Positions 1 through 9,047 of a DNA stretch of 64,000 nt are shown piece by piece. The notes under the pieces were generated by a model. The model had not been told where the DNA came from and searched no databases. It worked only from the letters and a program-made list of their open reading frames with translations. The DNA lies in the NCBI GenBank assembly GCA_031296915.1, contig JAVDPC010000006.1, forward strand, positions 176,246 to 240,245, given 5' to 3'. Position numbers and translations under genes: made by a program. Source of the DNA: Cerasicoccus frondis. Its GTDB lineage: Bacteria; Verrucomicrobiota; Verrucomicrobiia; Opitutales; Cerasicoccaceae. How positions within the stretch are numbered: position 1 is the first letter of the stretch; each line of letters opens with the position of its first letter.

Positions 1-776
1 GCGCAGTAAACCATGATGCCCGTTGGCAAGTGAGTCAGCTGCACGGCGGACTCCGTCTTGTTCACGTGCTGACCGCCAGCGCCACTCGCGCGGCACGTCG
101 TGATGTCCAAGTCTTCGGGGCGGATTTCCACGTCGACTTCTTCAGCTTCCGGCAGAACCGCCACCGTGGCCGTCGAGGTGTGGATGCGACCTTGCGATTC
201 CGTCTCCGGCACGCGTTGCACACGGTGAACCCCGCTCTCATACTTCAGCTTCTTGTAGACATCTTCACCGGTAATGAGGAAGGCGACTTCGCGGAATCCA
301 CCCACGTCGGACTCATTCATCCCCATCGCCTCAATACGCCACCCCATGCGATCAGCGTAGCGCGTGTACATGCGGTAAAGATCGCCGGCGAAAATGTTGG
401 CTTCATCTCCCCCTGCGCCACCGCGAATTTCGACGATGGTGTTGCGCGAGTCGGTCGGATCTGGCGGCAGCATGGCCACCAGGAGCTCCTGCTTGTAGGG
501 CTCGTGATTCTGCTCAGACGCGGCAATTTCCTCCCTGGCCATCTCTCTGAGTTCTTCATCGAGAGAGTCGTCATCCGCCATGGCCTGATTCTCCTCAAGC
601 TCGCGTTCAAGCTTGGCGAGGCGGTCATAAAGCCGGATCAAATTACTGATGTGGGTGTGCTCGCGGGAGATATCAGTCGCCCGTCGCTGGTCCGAGAAAA
701 AGTCAGGCTGCGCCATGAGCTCGTCGAGTTCGGCGCGCCTTTTGCGAAATGGTTCAATGTCGGGGATGCCTTCCAT
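1..776 (-). CDS. prfA: Peptide chain release factor 1 (partial, C-terminus beyond window)
   Basis: Class I release factor that recognises UAA and UAG in the ribosomal A site and triggers peptidyl-tRNA hydrolysis. The first 258 codons are present and the gene runs off the left edge. The GGQ catalytic motif lies at residues 234-236, within [15 protein letters not shown], almost the same position as in E. coli RF1. The tripeptide anticodon region reads [13 protein letters not shown]; the P-x-T form marks RF1 rather than RF2. The ATG at 776 is preceded by AAGGA nine bases upstream, which supports this start. It lies 73 bp downstream of the YihY-like gene on the same strand and may be co-transcribed. 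Identification is very secure. Confidence 0.97.
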   Translation of the reverse strand, partial: MEGIPDIEPFRKRRAELDELMAQPDFFSDQRRATDISREHTHISNLIRLYDRLAKLERELEENQAMADDDSLDEELREMAREEIAASEQNHEPYKQELLVAMLPPDPTDSRNTIVEIRGGAGGDEANIFAGDLYRMYTRYADRMGWRIEAMGMNESDVGGFREVAFLITGEDVYKKLKYESGVHRVQRVPETESQGRIHTSTATVAVLPEAEEVDVEIRPEDLDITTCRASGAGGQHVNKTESAVQLTHLPTGIMVYC

Positions 777-785
777 AGTCGTATG

Positions 786-790
786 TCCTT
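786..790 (-). promoter_or_regulatory. Shine-Dalgarno sequence of prfA
   Basis: On the minus strand the sequence is AAGGA, ending nine bases before the ATG at 776. It is one of the few clear ribosome binding sites in this window and fixes the prfA start. Confidence 0.7.
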
Positions 791-849
791 GCCTTGGGCA
801 AAGCGGGAGAAACAAGCGCATTGCACTTCAATTAGCAAGATATTCCGCA

Positions 850-1692
850 TCAGCTTTCACTGGGCGATTCGCCAACCTCTCCATCGACCTCGCCCGCGAT
901 CGCCACCCCCAGGAACAGCATCTGCGTTGAATAATAGATCCAGAGCAGAAAGATCACCAAGGTGTTCGCCGCCCCGTATGCAGAGGCAATTTCACTGCGG
1001 CTCAGGTAGACATTAACCAGCAAACGGCCGATCTCGAAGGCGAGCAAAACGAACAAGCTGCCAATCCAAACCGCCTTCCAACTCGGTGAATGCACCGGCA
1101 ACAACCGCATAATGGCGGCCACTGCGAAGAACACCAATCCCGCATTGATGGCGCTGATTACGTAGTCCGCCCAATGCGCATTCTCCGGCAATAATATGGA
1201 GATAAATTTCGGCGCCATCGCCGTCACCATAATCCCCGCAACCAACACCAGGCCGGCAGCCAACGTGAAAACAAAGGCGTTGAGGCGCCCCAGCAAGCTG
1301 CGTCTGACCGCTTGGCGCATGTCCTTGCTCTTAATGTGCAACAGCCGGTTAACGCTGATCCGCAGCCGAACGAAAATCAATGTAGCCGCCCAGAATAACG
1401 TCACCCCGGAAACCACCGCCAAAAACCAGCCCTGTTTCTCGAAGGCGTCTGGTTTCACCAATTTAATAAGCGAGGCCGCTTCGTCCTGCGACATAAAGCT
1501 CTGCATCCAACTCGTGGCAGCCTCACGCGCGCCAGCCTCTCCCAAAAATTCCCCGGCAATCATCAAGGCAAAGACAATCAGCGGGGCTGAAGAAAAAAGC
1601 ATATAAAACGACAAAGACGCCGACAGCCCAAAACCGTCTGCGTTCATCCAACGCGACACGACCTTAAGCAGGAACTTTCCCCAGGTTTTCAC
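850..1692 (-). CDS. YihY/virulence factor BrkB family membrane protein
   Basis: A 280-residue inner-membrane protein of the YihY/BrkB (formerly RNase BN-like) family; its biochemical role is not established. The family N-terminus is clear: DGFGLSASLSFYMLFSSAPL (residues about 20-40) is the first membrane segment, with further hydrophobic segments near residues 90-110, 140-160, 175-195, 210-225 and 240-265. The start is GTG at 1692, followed by MKTWGKFLL-type sequence. The gene is slightly short for the family but the core is complete. It precedes prfA on the same strand. A run of 12 G bases lies about 70 bp upstream of its start. Confidence 0.88.
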   Translation of the reverse strand: MKTWGKFLLKVVSRWMNADGFGLSASLSFYMLFSSAPLIVFALMIAGEFLGEAGAREAATSWMQSFMSQDEAASLIKLVKPDAFEKQGWFLAVVSGVTLFWAATLIFVRLRISVNRLLHIKSKDMRQAVRRSLLGRLNAFVFTLAAGLVLVAGIMVTAMAPKFISILLPENAHWADYVISAINAGLVFFAVAAIMRLLPVHSPSWKAVWIGSLFVLLAFEIGRLLVNVYLSRSEIASAYGAANTLVIFLLWIYYSTQMLFLGVAIAGEVDGEVGESPSES

Positions 1693-1763
1693 TGCCGACT
1701 AACGTGCGCGATTCACAAGCGGGAGCAAGCTCCGATCACGAGGGCAAAGCGCCTGCCGAGGCC

Positions 1764-1775
1764 GGGGGGGGGGGG
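1764..1775. repeat. Poly-G homopolymer, 12 bases
   Basis: Twelve consecutive G bases on the plus strand, 72 bp upstream of the GTG start of the YihY-like gene. Tracts of this length are prone to slippage both in vivo and in sequencing. Confidence 0.9.
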
Positions 1776-2222
1776 AAACCGCCGTAATTGTTTATCAAAG
1801 AACATTGCCCTACCCGCCCGCTCGCCGGGACGAGGCGCAGGTGGGGCGCAGGCGGCTCAGGGGCTGCCTACCGGAGCGGCGGATAACTCCGTCGCTCACA
1901 CGTCGACGCGGCGCTGACCAGGCTGGCATAGGGCGTCGTGCAAAGAGTGGATCGGACAAAGCCTAGGCGTCGCGAAGCTGGTTGCTGTCACCAAGCCAGT
2001 CCGCGAATGAGCCCGTCTGCCCGTCACGCAATGCACGCGGCCCGAATGGCCTCGCATGGCGTCGACTGGGATACCTCAGCCAACGTGCCGTTGGATCCTG
2101 AGTTTGCCGCAATGCAGCAAAGGCGAAATTGATGGGAGTGTGGTGCATGGTAAAGTTAGTTAGAAAGAGTTAGTAATGTGGGGAAGGTGAGTAATGTGAG
2201 TAAGGTTTTTGGGAGGTGCGTT

Positions 2223-2301
2223 GGCCGTAGCATAGGCGTCCCGCCTGTGCCCTGACTCCATCTAACCGAAACAACACAGGCGGAACGCCTGTGCTACGGC
2301 C
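2223..2301. repeat. Intergenic palindromic repeat (REP-like), with degenerate copies to about 2345
   Basis: Two 27-base arms, 2223-2249 and 2275-2301, are reverse complements with two mismatches and enclose a 25-base spacer. The arm core reads GGCGTCCCGCCTGTG. Degenerate partial copies of the right arm (GCGGGACGCCTGCGCTACGG and GCGGGACGCTTGTG) follow up to about 2342. The layout resembles short palindromic elements scattered between bacterial genes; whether it recurs elsewhere in this genome cannot be seen here. Confidence 0.75.
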
Positions 2302-2889
2302 AATGCGGGACGCCTGCGCTACGGCGATGCGGGACGCTTGTGCGACTGAGGCACGGCGCTTGGATCGGTGATCAATAACACACTAATCAAAAGACGCAGT
2401 GCGCCAAACAAAAAGTGAACGCACGAGCATTTTATTAGTGAGTAGCTTTCCCTAATAATCCGCGCTGGGCATCAACGACTTATGCACGCAAGAATGGGCG
2501 TTCCAATCAACTGCTGCTCATGCAACCAGCGCGTGTTCACACATTCTGTTCCCTGGCCCAAGCGCGCGCTAAAACCTCCGAGGTGAGCTCCCAAGTCAGG
2601 CATTGAGTTTTTAGACGCGTTGCAGGGCGCTTTAAAGGTGAACTGATGGACGACGCCAACATAGGCGTGAGCCATTCACCCGCGCCAAAAACCTGAGGAA
2701 ATACCCTCTCCTACGGGAAAACGCGTCTGCGTCATTAAACGCAAGAAAACCAAATAAAAAAGCATATAAAAAGATGCAAACATTCGGGAAACCTGCCATA
2801 ATTGAGAAAGAATCTCAGTATCGACAGGGTGGGTCTACTACTTAAGCAACTGCCCATCCGTTGGTTAGGGAATACCGACACAAAGCAGT

Positions 2890-2905
2890 TGGCGCATTAG
2901 CGCCA
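2890..2905 (+). promoter_or_regulatory. Small hairpin in the leader of the pseudopilin gene
   Basis: TGGCGC-ATTA-GCGCCA forms a perfect six-pair stem with a four-base loop, ending 13 bases before the ATG at 2919. It sits where a ribosome binding site would be, so it could affect translation; function is not known. Confidence 0.4.
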
Positions 2906-2918
2906 TTAAGAAAAATTC

Positions 2919-3809
2919 ATGATAAACGAAACTACTCGCTACACTTCCGATGCGAATCGCAACCGCGCCTGGCGTCGAAAGGCCTTCACACTGACTGAAC
3001 TATTAGTTGTCATAGCCATCATCGGCGTCCTGGCGTCGATTGTCGTTCCAGTTGTTGGCAATGTGCGCCAAAATGCTTACCAGACCAAAGAAGTCTCGGC
3101 AGCGCGTTTTCTCATGCAGGCCTACATGATGGCCTCTAACGAAGCGAACCATGGAATCCTCATTCCTGGTCGCGCCAAGTACAATGAGCATACTGGAGAA
3201 GGGGTAGTTACTGGATATGATGAAGCAGGCAATCCACTGAGTCCCTATCAGGCCAGCATTTGGTCTCACCGTGTCCGTCCCTACTTGGGCGACCGATTCC
3301 TCGAAACGCTATTCATCAATAAACAGGAAGAATACTGGGAGCGTATTTCCAAGAGTGGAAACTACGATGTGCTTGCCCGGTACAATACAACGTTTGGTCA
3401 TAACGAGCGCTACATCGGCGGCGGCACATATTATGAATTCGAGCAGGATCGCCCAATCAATGTGCTAAGCCAGGCGATTGACCCGACGAGCCTCATCGTA
3501 TTTGTCAGCGCAACCAACCACTCCCCCGCCCCTTCCATCTACGACAATGCAGGCTTCTGGCGGGTCGATGCGCCGGAAGGTGGCAACTGGGTTAACGCCG
3601 GAAGTCTCAGCGGACCAAAAGACGATGAAGAAGCCCTCGATCCGCGCTATGGCTTCATTGCCTACCGCTATAACCTGAAGGCAGTCGTCGCTTTTCTGGA
3701 TGGTCACGTGGAGTTAATGGGCTTCAACGATCTCAGGGATATGCGCCTTTGGTCCAACGAAGCGCGAAAGCAAAACAACCAGAATTACAGCCCGGGCTAT
3801 ATGGAATGA
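2919..3809 (+). CDS. Type II secretion pseudopilin-like protein (prepilin N-terminus, DGHVE C-terminus)
   Basis: A 296-residue protein with a class III (type IV pilin-like) signal. A basic leader ending RRKA is followed by FTLTELLVVIAIIGVLASI, so the prepilin peptidase would cut after Ala22, giving Phe+1 and Glu+5. The hydrophobic helix spans residues 25-45. Near the C-terminus VVAFLDGHVELM matches the DG-H-V-E end of the prepilin-type processing-associated (H-X9-DG) family that is greatly expanded in Planctomycetes and Verrucomicrobia. These proteins usually occur singly and their role is unknown; extracellular or pseudopilus display is the usual inference. It heads the block of secreted proteins that follows. 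Ala rather than Gly at -1 is less common but accepted. Confidence 0.88.
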   Translation: MINETTRYTSDANRNRAWRRKAFTLTELLVVIAIIGVLASIVVPVVGNVRQNAYQTKEVSAARFLMQAYMMASNEANHGILIPGRAKYNEHTGEGVVTGYDEAGNPLSPYQASIWSHRVRPYLGDRFLETLFINKQEEYWERISKSGNYDVLARYNTTFGHNERYIGGGTYYEFEQDRPINVLSQAIDPTSLIVFVSATNHSPAPSIYDNAGFWRVDAPEGGNWVNAGSLSGPKDDEEALDPRYGFIAYRYNLKAVVAFLDGHVELMGFNDLRDMRLWSNEARKQNNQNYSPGYME

Positions 3810-3869
3810 TTTTCAAGCCGCTGCTTCGCTGAAGCTCAAGCAATCACCCATTCCTAGCTTTCTCACTTC

Positions 3870-5474
3870 ATGACCTATAAACCCTTCGCCTATCTCTCAC
3901 TATGTCTTGTCGTACTGACGGCATGCATGAACGCACACGCCCAAGCGCCAGCCAACTTTGTCTTGGAGCGCCTCGCCCCCTGGGACGAGGCTGATGACGT
4001 TCCCACAAGAATGGATGGCGAACACTATTTTATCCGATGGAGCAACATCAGCAAATTCAACTCCAGCAAGTTCGCGCATTCGCAAAGCACATTATTGCCA
4101 CGGCCTGACGGATTTCCCGTGCCGCTTCCATCATTGGGCCATTACTCCCTGGAGCCAATTTCTCCGGGCTATCGGGCGACTGAAGGCTTCTATGCGCTAA
4201 CCAGTGATTTTGGCTTGGTCGCAAGCATCGAGCCAACGGAAATGATCGATGAGGACTACGCCATCAAGTCCCTCGTTTTTCAAACCTGCAGCATCTTGAA
4301 TTGGCCCGCTGGATGGAGCACCGAGGATTACTTCTTCTACAACCATGCTGATCACTTCAACGAAAACAGCGCCGCAACCGGCGGCATGGACGACTACAAC
4401 GTCAATCAAAACCTGATTGAGCTCGCCGCAACCATCCTGGATGACGGCGGTCAATATGTCGGAGGGCCAGTCCTGAAATACACCACCGACGAAGGCCTGA
4501 CCGGCTATCGCCACGCATCAACCTATGCCCTGCTCAATAACGGACTGCGACTTGAAGATCTGGGCGAAACGGGTGAGTGGTCCGGCACTTACTATTCTTT
4601 CTCCTGGCAATGGGACCTCACCGATATCCCGGGCAAGATAATCAGCGTGGAAATCTCAACACCGCTGATTGTGCATTCTTCAACGATTGGCGTGCAGATT
4701 GACGTGAGTGATGTCTACAACGACGTGCTTTCGACCTTTCCTCCCCCACCCCCAAATCTGTTTACCGCCACGCCAGGCGATGGTATGGTGCTGCTGAATT
4801 GGAATCAGCGCAGTGGCGCCACCGGCTACGAGATTAAGCGCTCAAGCGCCGACGGCGGTCCCTACAGTGTAGTGGGCGTTGTGGCTGGCGGATCGATCAC
4901 CAGTTTCGTCGATGATGAGTTAACAAACGGAGAAACCTACTACTATGTGCTCGCCGCCACGAACGACAGCGGCGCAGGCGTCGAATCGATTCAACGAAGC
5001 GCCACTCCTCAAGCCGTGGCCGACAGCCAGCTTGGCCAATGGCGCATGTCTTACTTTGGCCAAACCGCTAACGATGGGATCAGCGCAAATGATGCGGACC
5101 CAGACAACGACGGCTTGGCCAACCTGCTGGAGTACGCCTTACGAAAAGACCCTCTCGTCGAAGACAGTCTGGCAGCCGTTACCATGGGCCAAACGGAAAC
5201 CGGAACCAAGCGCTCAACCCTTACCTTCAATCGTCGCGCTGATCCTAACTTAATCTACACCGTGGAAGCCTCGGATGATTTGGACTCCTGGGAGGCCATC
5301 TTTTTCAGCACAGGTTTGGCGGACCCAGACAATGACGGCTACGCAGAAGGAACCTCTGGCGTGAGTTCCATCGTAGGCAACGATGACGACACCTATGAGG
5401 CCTGGGATAATGTCGTCTCAGGCGCACGTCAGCGACGCTTCCTGCGTCTACAAGTTTCAGCCGCAGGCAATTAA
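3870..5474 (+). CDS. Secreted protein with FN3 domain and C-terminal DxDxDG module
   Basis: A 534-residue exported protein. A signal peptide covers residues 1-25 (hydrophobic LSLCLVVLTACMNAHA, cleavage near AHA-QA). Residues about 30-285 form an unnamed domain ending in a YSFSWQWDL motif (about 241-249) and a beta-rich tail; the same arrangement recurs in the products at 7251 and 9207. A fibronectin type III domain lies at about 295-380 (YEIKRSSADGGPY, TYYYVLAATNDSG). Residues 400-430 contain DADPDNDGLANLLEYAL, a calcium-binding-like repeat of a C-terminal module frequent in Verrucomicrobia. No enzymatic motif was recognised. A role in surface polysaccharide binding is inference only. No PEP-CTERM tail is present. 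Confidence 0.8.
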   Translation: MTYKPFAYLSLCLVVLTACMNAHAQAPANFVLERLAPWDEADDVPTRMDGEHYFIRWSNISKFNSSKFAHSQSTLLPRPDGFPVPLPSLGHYSLEPISPGYRATEGFYALTSDFGLVASIEPTEMIDEDYAIKSLVFQTCSILNWPAGWSTEDYFFYNHADHFNENSAATGGMDDYNVNQNLIELAATILDDGGQYVGGPVLKYTTDEGLTGYRHASTYALLNNGLRLEDLGETGEWSGTYYSFSWQWDLTDIPGKIISVEISTPLIVHSSTIGVQIDVSDVYNDVLSTFPPPPPNLFTATPGDGMVLLNWNQRSGATGYEIKRSSADGGPYSVVGVVAGGSITSFVDDELTNGETYYYVLAATNDSGAGVESIQRSATPQAVADSQLGQWRMSYFGQTANDGISANDADPDNDGLANLLEYALRKDPLVEDSLAAVTMGQTETGTKRSTLTFNRRADPNLIYTVEASDDLDSWEAIFFSTGLADPDNDGYAEGTSGVSSIVGNDDDTYEAWDNVVSGARQRRFLRLQVSAAGN

Positions 5475-5524
5475 AACCAGATGATCAAACTTTGCAACGC
5501 AAAGTAATTTTCACCGAGAATCAA

Positions 5525-6355
5525 ATGACTAACCTACTGATGCAGAAAGTCGCTCGAACGTCTGTCTTTACAGGCATCCTAACGCTTTCTGCTTTTCCTC
5601 TGGCAGTAGCCGCAAACCTGAACTTGTTCGAGAACGGCAGCTTTGAAACGACCACGCCTTACTTGGATTATTTGCTCGAAAGCAGCGACTCTGTAGAAAT
5701 CCCAGTGAGCGATCCCTATGACCCGGGCACCTACTATCTACCGGGATGGGGCAACCGAGATAAGACTTACCTATCGGAGTCGGCCTACTCAAACATAACT
5801 CCGGTCGCCGCCAACGATGGCAATTACTTCCTGTTGCTAGGCGCGGGCATCAATGAAATCGGCGTTGCGATTGCGGGAGGCATACAGCAAAGCGTCACGC
5901 TGAGCGCCGGCGTCACCTACCAATTCTCCTTCGATCAATATGTCCTCGAAGAGCCCTTAATTGCCCCTTACCCGAATCAGCAGCGTTTCATCTTTGGCTT
6001 CGAGTCAGAAGACTTTTATTGGACGCAAAGCTTACAGACCACCACGGGGGTTGTTAAGCAAACCTATGGTAGCAGCGACATCGATGACGCCACCGAAACC
6101 TTCTACGAAGAAATTGCCGAAGCGGGAGCTTGGGTTGAGCGCATCGTGCAATTCACCCCCACTGTAGATGGCGACTACGACTTCTTCTTCGAGCTTCTGT
6201 CCACTGGCTCGAATCCAACCGTAAGCAGCCAAAAAATCTTCGTCGACAACTTCTCACTCGTCGCCGTGCCCGAGCCCGAAACCTACGCAACGCTACTGGG
6301 CGTTGGCGCGTTGGCCGCTGTGGCGTGGAGGCGTAAGCGGCGCTTCACTGCGTAA
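5525..6355 (+). CDS. PEP-CTERM sorting-domain protein, paralogue A
   Basis: An exported protein of 276 residues from the ATG at 5525; an in-frame TTG at 5492 would add 11 residues but places non-signal sequence before the signal peptide. The signal peptide is followed by ANLNLFENGSFETTTPYLD, a NGSFE start typical of DUF642-like jelly-roll carbohydrate-binding domains. The C-terminus VPEPETYATLLGVGALAAVAWRRK is a complete PEP-CTERM signal: PEP motif, transmembrane helix, basic tail. Exosortase is expected to process it at the inner membrane for surface display, often with exopolysaccharide. The neighbour at 6373 is a tandem paralogue with the same start, domain and tail. Its specific function is not known. 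Confidence 0.88.
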   Translation: MTNLLMQKVARTSVFTGILTLSAFPLAVAANLNLFENGSFETTTPYLDYLLESSDSVEIPVSDPYDPGTYYLPGWGNRDKTYLSESAYSNITPVAANDGNYFLLLGAGINEIGVAIAGGIQQSVTLSAGVTYQFSFDQYVLEEPLIAPYPNQQRFIFGFESEDFYWTQSLQTTTGVVKQTYGSSDIDDATETFYEEIAEAGAWVERIVQFTPTVDGDYDFFFELLSTGSNPTVSSQKIFVDNFSLVAVPEPETYATLLGVGALAAVAWRRKRRFTA

Positions 6356-6372
6356 ATGGCGACACACAATTC

Positions 6373-7188
6373 ATGTTGATTTTGAATACAATGAAACGAT
6401 ACCATTCACCCACCCTCCTAATCGCGCTAGCCACGACGGCGTCGGTTGCCTCGGCGAACCTGAACCTATTCGAGAACGGCAGCTTTGAGACGACCACGCC
6501 CTATGTGGATTATCTGCTGGACGAAAACTATGGACGCGCCGAAGTGCCCATTACCGATCCCACCGATCTCGGCACTGCTTACATGCCGGGGTGGATCGTG
6601 AAACGCAATTCCGTTGTCGTCAATAACGACGGCTTCGGCGCCGCCGATGGAAACAACTACATTGAGCTGCTATGGGGCTTTGATGACTTTGGCAACCGCA
6701 CATCGGGCGGTTTTGCGGTCTACTTATCTCTGGAGGCAGGCGTCACCTATCAATACTCTTTCGACTACTGCACCAGCATCGGTTCATCACTTACCGGCAA
6801 CAGCCTTGGTTTGGGGATCGCCCAAAGTAATATCACCACCGGCGAGCTCACCTGGGGTATGGATGTCAGTTTACTTGCGTCCGACTCCACCTCCTTCATC
6901 CGGGAGACTGTTGGCCCGGCGGGTGATGCCACGGACACCCGGACGGAATATCCCATCTCCGTAGCCGAGGATGAGTGGAACCACTACAGTTTCGAATTCA
7001 CCCCACTCGTCAGCGATGAGTTTTACTTCAACATCTTTGTCGGGGGAGACAGTTCATTGAGGGGCCGTGACTCCATCATGCTCGACAACTTCTCACTCGT
7101 CGCCGTGCCTGAGCCCGAAACCTACGCAACGCTACTGGGCGTTGGCGCCTTGGCCGCTGTGGCGTGGAGACGTAAGCAAACACGCTGA
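6373..7188 (+). CDS. PEP-CTERM sorting-domain protein, paralogue B
   Basis: A 271-residue tandem paralogue of the preceding gene, 17 bp downstream and probably in the same transcript. It starts with ATG at 6373 (a second in-frame ATG at 6391, MKRYHSPTLLIAL, gives a better signal peptide). The mature N-terminus ANLNLFENGSFETTTPYVD matches paralogue A nearly residue for residue; the middle has diverged; the tail VPEPETYATLLGVGALAAVAWRRK is identical. The last 93 bp of coding sequence before the variable end differ from paralogue A at only about three positions. It is expected to be exosortase-processed and surface-associated. Function unknown; a NGSFE jelly-roll suggests glycan binding. Confidence 0.87.
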   Translation: MLILNTMKRYHSPTLLIALATTASVASANLNLFENGSFETTTPYVDYLLDENYGRAEVPITDPTDLGTAYMPGWIVKRNSVVVNNDGFGAADGNNYIELLWGFDDFGNRTSGGFAVYLSLEAGVTYQYSFDYCTSIGSSLTGNSLGLGIAQSNITTGELTWGMDVSLLASDSTSFIRETVGPAGDATDTRTEYPISVAEDEWNHYSFEFTPLVSDEFYFNIFVGGDSSLRGRDSIMLDNFSLVAVPEPETYATLLGVGALAAVAWRRKQTR

Positions 7189-7203
7189 GTTCAGCTCTAC
7201 TTT

Positions 7204-7221
7204 TGGCGGGCGTTTCCGCCA
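7204..7221 (+). terminator. Weak hairpin after the PEP-CTERM pair
   Basis: TGGCGG and CCGCCA form a six-pair stem with a six-base loop 15 bp after the stop at 7188. No T-run follows, so it may act as an attenuating or stabilising hairpin and not as a full terminator. Confidence 0.35.
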
Positions 7222-7250
7222 GATATCCAAACCAAACATAACCTCGATCT

Positions 7251-9035
7251 ATGAAGAAACATACATCATCACACGCCGGGCGGGCATTGATCGCCGCTGC
7301 GGCATCCTTCGTGTTGTGCGCGGGTTTATCGGCTTCGCCGATTTACGAACCCGTCATCAGCACACCGCACGACTTGCTCAATAAGTTTGAAGTCACCGGC
7401 GCTTCAACCACGACCTGGACCGAGCTGACCTACACGAATCCGGAGCGCGCAAGCTATGGTAGTCTATCCGCCTGGCGATCAGCCGGCGCGCTGATGGAAG
7501 ATGATTCTGGCAGCACCACAGATCTGTCCGTGATGAATCCCGGTTACCCGGCCACTTATGGCCTGTATTCCTGGACTGGCGATTACGGCGTGATTCTCGC
7601 GGCCTCAGGCAGTAACATCAAAACCGTCATTGTGCAGTCGGGTAAGATCGGCCAGCCCGATTTCTACGATCCGGAAAACTCCGTTGGCACGCCCGACGAT
7701 GTACTCTACTGGAATGATCCACTCGCGACTTACCCGTCCGGTCATTCGCATAACTCGACGATTGCCGCCACAACGAAGTTTGGTGACACCTTCACCTACA
7801 CCGGTGGTCCCATTGCTCGTTATTCGGTGAACAATGGCAGCTCGTGGACGGTCATCCAGGCCCGGCCAACCATTGGCATACTCGCGGGAGCAGGCGTCTA
7901 TGACACCAACTACTACGGCTCCTACTTCAGCTTCACGTATCAGTGGGACCTCTCAGCCTACTCTGGCATCACGGATGTGGAAGTAGCCATCCCGAACATC
8001 GTGCATGAGTCGCAAATCGGTGCATCCATTACCACTGGCACGGCTTACGCCCCCGTCATTCCCAAAACTGCCAGCACTACGCAGGTTTGGAACGGCGGCA
8101 CGGCCAACTGGAACACTGCCAACTGGGATAGCTCGGCCTCGTGGAGCGCTGGCAACAACGCCAGCTTCTCGGCAGCCGACACGGTGACCGTGGATGCAGC
8201 CGTAACCGTTGCTGATCTGCTCTTCACTGCCAATGCTACGCTCTCCGGCAGCAGCACCATTACGCTGAAGGGCTATGTAGATGTGGATTCCGGCGACACG
8301 GCGACCATCTCTGCGCCGATTGCCGGAACCAGCGGTCTGCACAAGACAGGCGAAGGCACGGCGGTGATCAGCGGAACCAACACCTTTAGCAACGGCGTTT
8401 ACGTTTACGAAGGCGTGCTGAAAATCGGATCCACCAATGCAATCCCGAGTGGCAACCGCGTCAAGCTCGGCAAGGACACCGAACTCGACCTGAACGGGTA
8501 TGACATCACCATCGACGGTTTCCAAGCCGATCCGGGAAGTGACATCATCCTCGCCACCGGCGACACCCTCCAGATTGACGCCAGTGACGCCTTTGCGTTC
8601 ATGCGTGGTCAAATCACGGGCGCTGGACAGCTCGAGATCATTGACGGAGACGTCTACTTCTACGAGGAAACCCCGAGCTTCACCGGCGAATTGCTGATTA
8701 CTGAAGGAGCAGTTGCAATCGAGTCCACGGTTGGCAATGGCTTGGAAGTCAATGTCGGCGCCGATGGCATCGTATTCGGTCGCGGCACGATTGACGGTGA
8801 TCTGGACTTCGTGTCCGGAGGCGTCCTCTATCATGATAATGCAGCCGGCAACCTCACCGTCGATGGCGACGTAGACCTGAGCAACGCACTCATCGTATTC
8901 GAAACGGCGCCAGGCGTTGGCAGCCACACCGTGCTCTCTGTGACGGGCTCCGTTACCTTGGGCAGCGTTTCCGCCGACCCGCTTCCAGACTCCATCACGG
9001 TTAGCAGCGGCGACGTGATTGTCACCTACTACTAA
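7251..9035 (+). CDS. Secreted autotransporter-associated beta-strand repeat protein
   Basis: A 594-residue exported protein with a signal peptide (MKKHTSSHAG...FVLCAGLSASP, cleavage near residue 27). Residues about 30-270 resemble the N-terminal domain of the 3870 product, including YFSFTYQWDLSAYSG (about 224-238) followed by a V-E-V/I-x-I-P...I-V-H...QIGASI strand pair. From about 280 the sequence switches to a passenger-like beta-helix: WNGGTANWNTANWDSSASW opens the repeat, and GLHKTGEGTAVISGTNTF...VYEGVLKIGS is the signature of autotransporter-associated beta-strand repeats (TIGR02601-like). No outer-membrane autotransporter barrel and no PEP-CTERM tail follow, so anchoring is unclear. Function unknown; surface adhesion or glycan contact is inference. 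Confidence 0.82.
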   Translation: MKKHTSSHAGRALIAAAASFVLCAGLSASPIYEPVISTPHDLLNKFEVTGASTTTWTELTYTNPERASYGSLSAWRSAGALMEDDSGSTTDLSVMNPGYPATYGLYSWTGDYGVILAASGSNIKTVIVQSGKIGQPDFYDPENSVGTPDDVLYWNDPLATYPSGHSHNSTIAATTKFGDTFTYTGGPIARYSVNNGSSWTVIQARPTIGILAGAGVYDTNYYGSYFSFTYQWDLSAYSGITDVEVAIPNIVHESQIGASITTGTAYAPVIPKTASTTQVWNGGTANWNTANWDSSASWSAGNNASFSAADTVTVDAAVTVADLLFTANATLSGSSTITLKGYVDVDSGDTATISAPIAGTSGLHKTGEGTAVISGTNTFSNGVYVYEGVLKIGSTNAIPSGNRVKLGKDTELDLNGYDITIDGFQADPGSDIILATGDTLQIDASDAFAFMRGQITGAGQLEIIDGDVYFYEETPSFTGELLITEGAVAIESTVGNGLEVNVGADGIVFGRGTIDGDLDFVSGGVLYHDNAAGNLTVDGDVDLSNALIVFETAPGVGSHTVLSVTGSVTLGSVSADPLPDSITVSSGDVIVTYY

Positions 9036-9047
9036 TGTTATGCAAGC

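Larger units (their letters stand above)
1693..2918. other. 1.2 kb gene-poor intergenic region
   Basis: No convincing gene was found. The first part (about 1700-2050) is GC-rich and contains a 12-G run. Two overlapping small open frames at 1938-2132 (plus) and 1963-2148 (minus) lack any recognisable protein features. Positions 2223-2345 hold a palindromic repeat with degenerate partial copies. The remainder to 2918 is more AT-rich and serves as the leader of the pseudopilin gene. No tRNA or known structured RNA was recognised. Confidence 0.6.

Noticed and set aside
1738-1960. Possible RNase P RNA or 23S rRNA fragment (G-run followed by GAAACC, and a TGTTTATCAAA segment)
   Set aside because: The resemblance is limited to short stretches; the flanking universally conserved RNase P and 23S segments are missing, and part of the required length would overlap the YihY-like gene.
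1938-2148. Two small overlapping open frames on opposite strands
   Set aside because: Neither has a ribosome binding site, signal peptide or recognisable motif, and both are arginine-rich in GC-rich DNA.
2472-2675. 67-codon minus-strand open frame in the intergenic region
   Set aside because: No start signal, no homology pattern recognised and no operon context.
2750-2918. Possible riboswitch in the leader of the first pseudopilin gene
   Set aside because: The conserved cores of c-di-GMP and other common riboswitches were looked for and not found; only a small hairpin near the start codon remains.
7953-8927. 324-codon minus-strand open frame opposite the beta-strand repeat protein
   Set aside because: Shadow of a repeat-rich coding sequence; no start context or domain.
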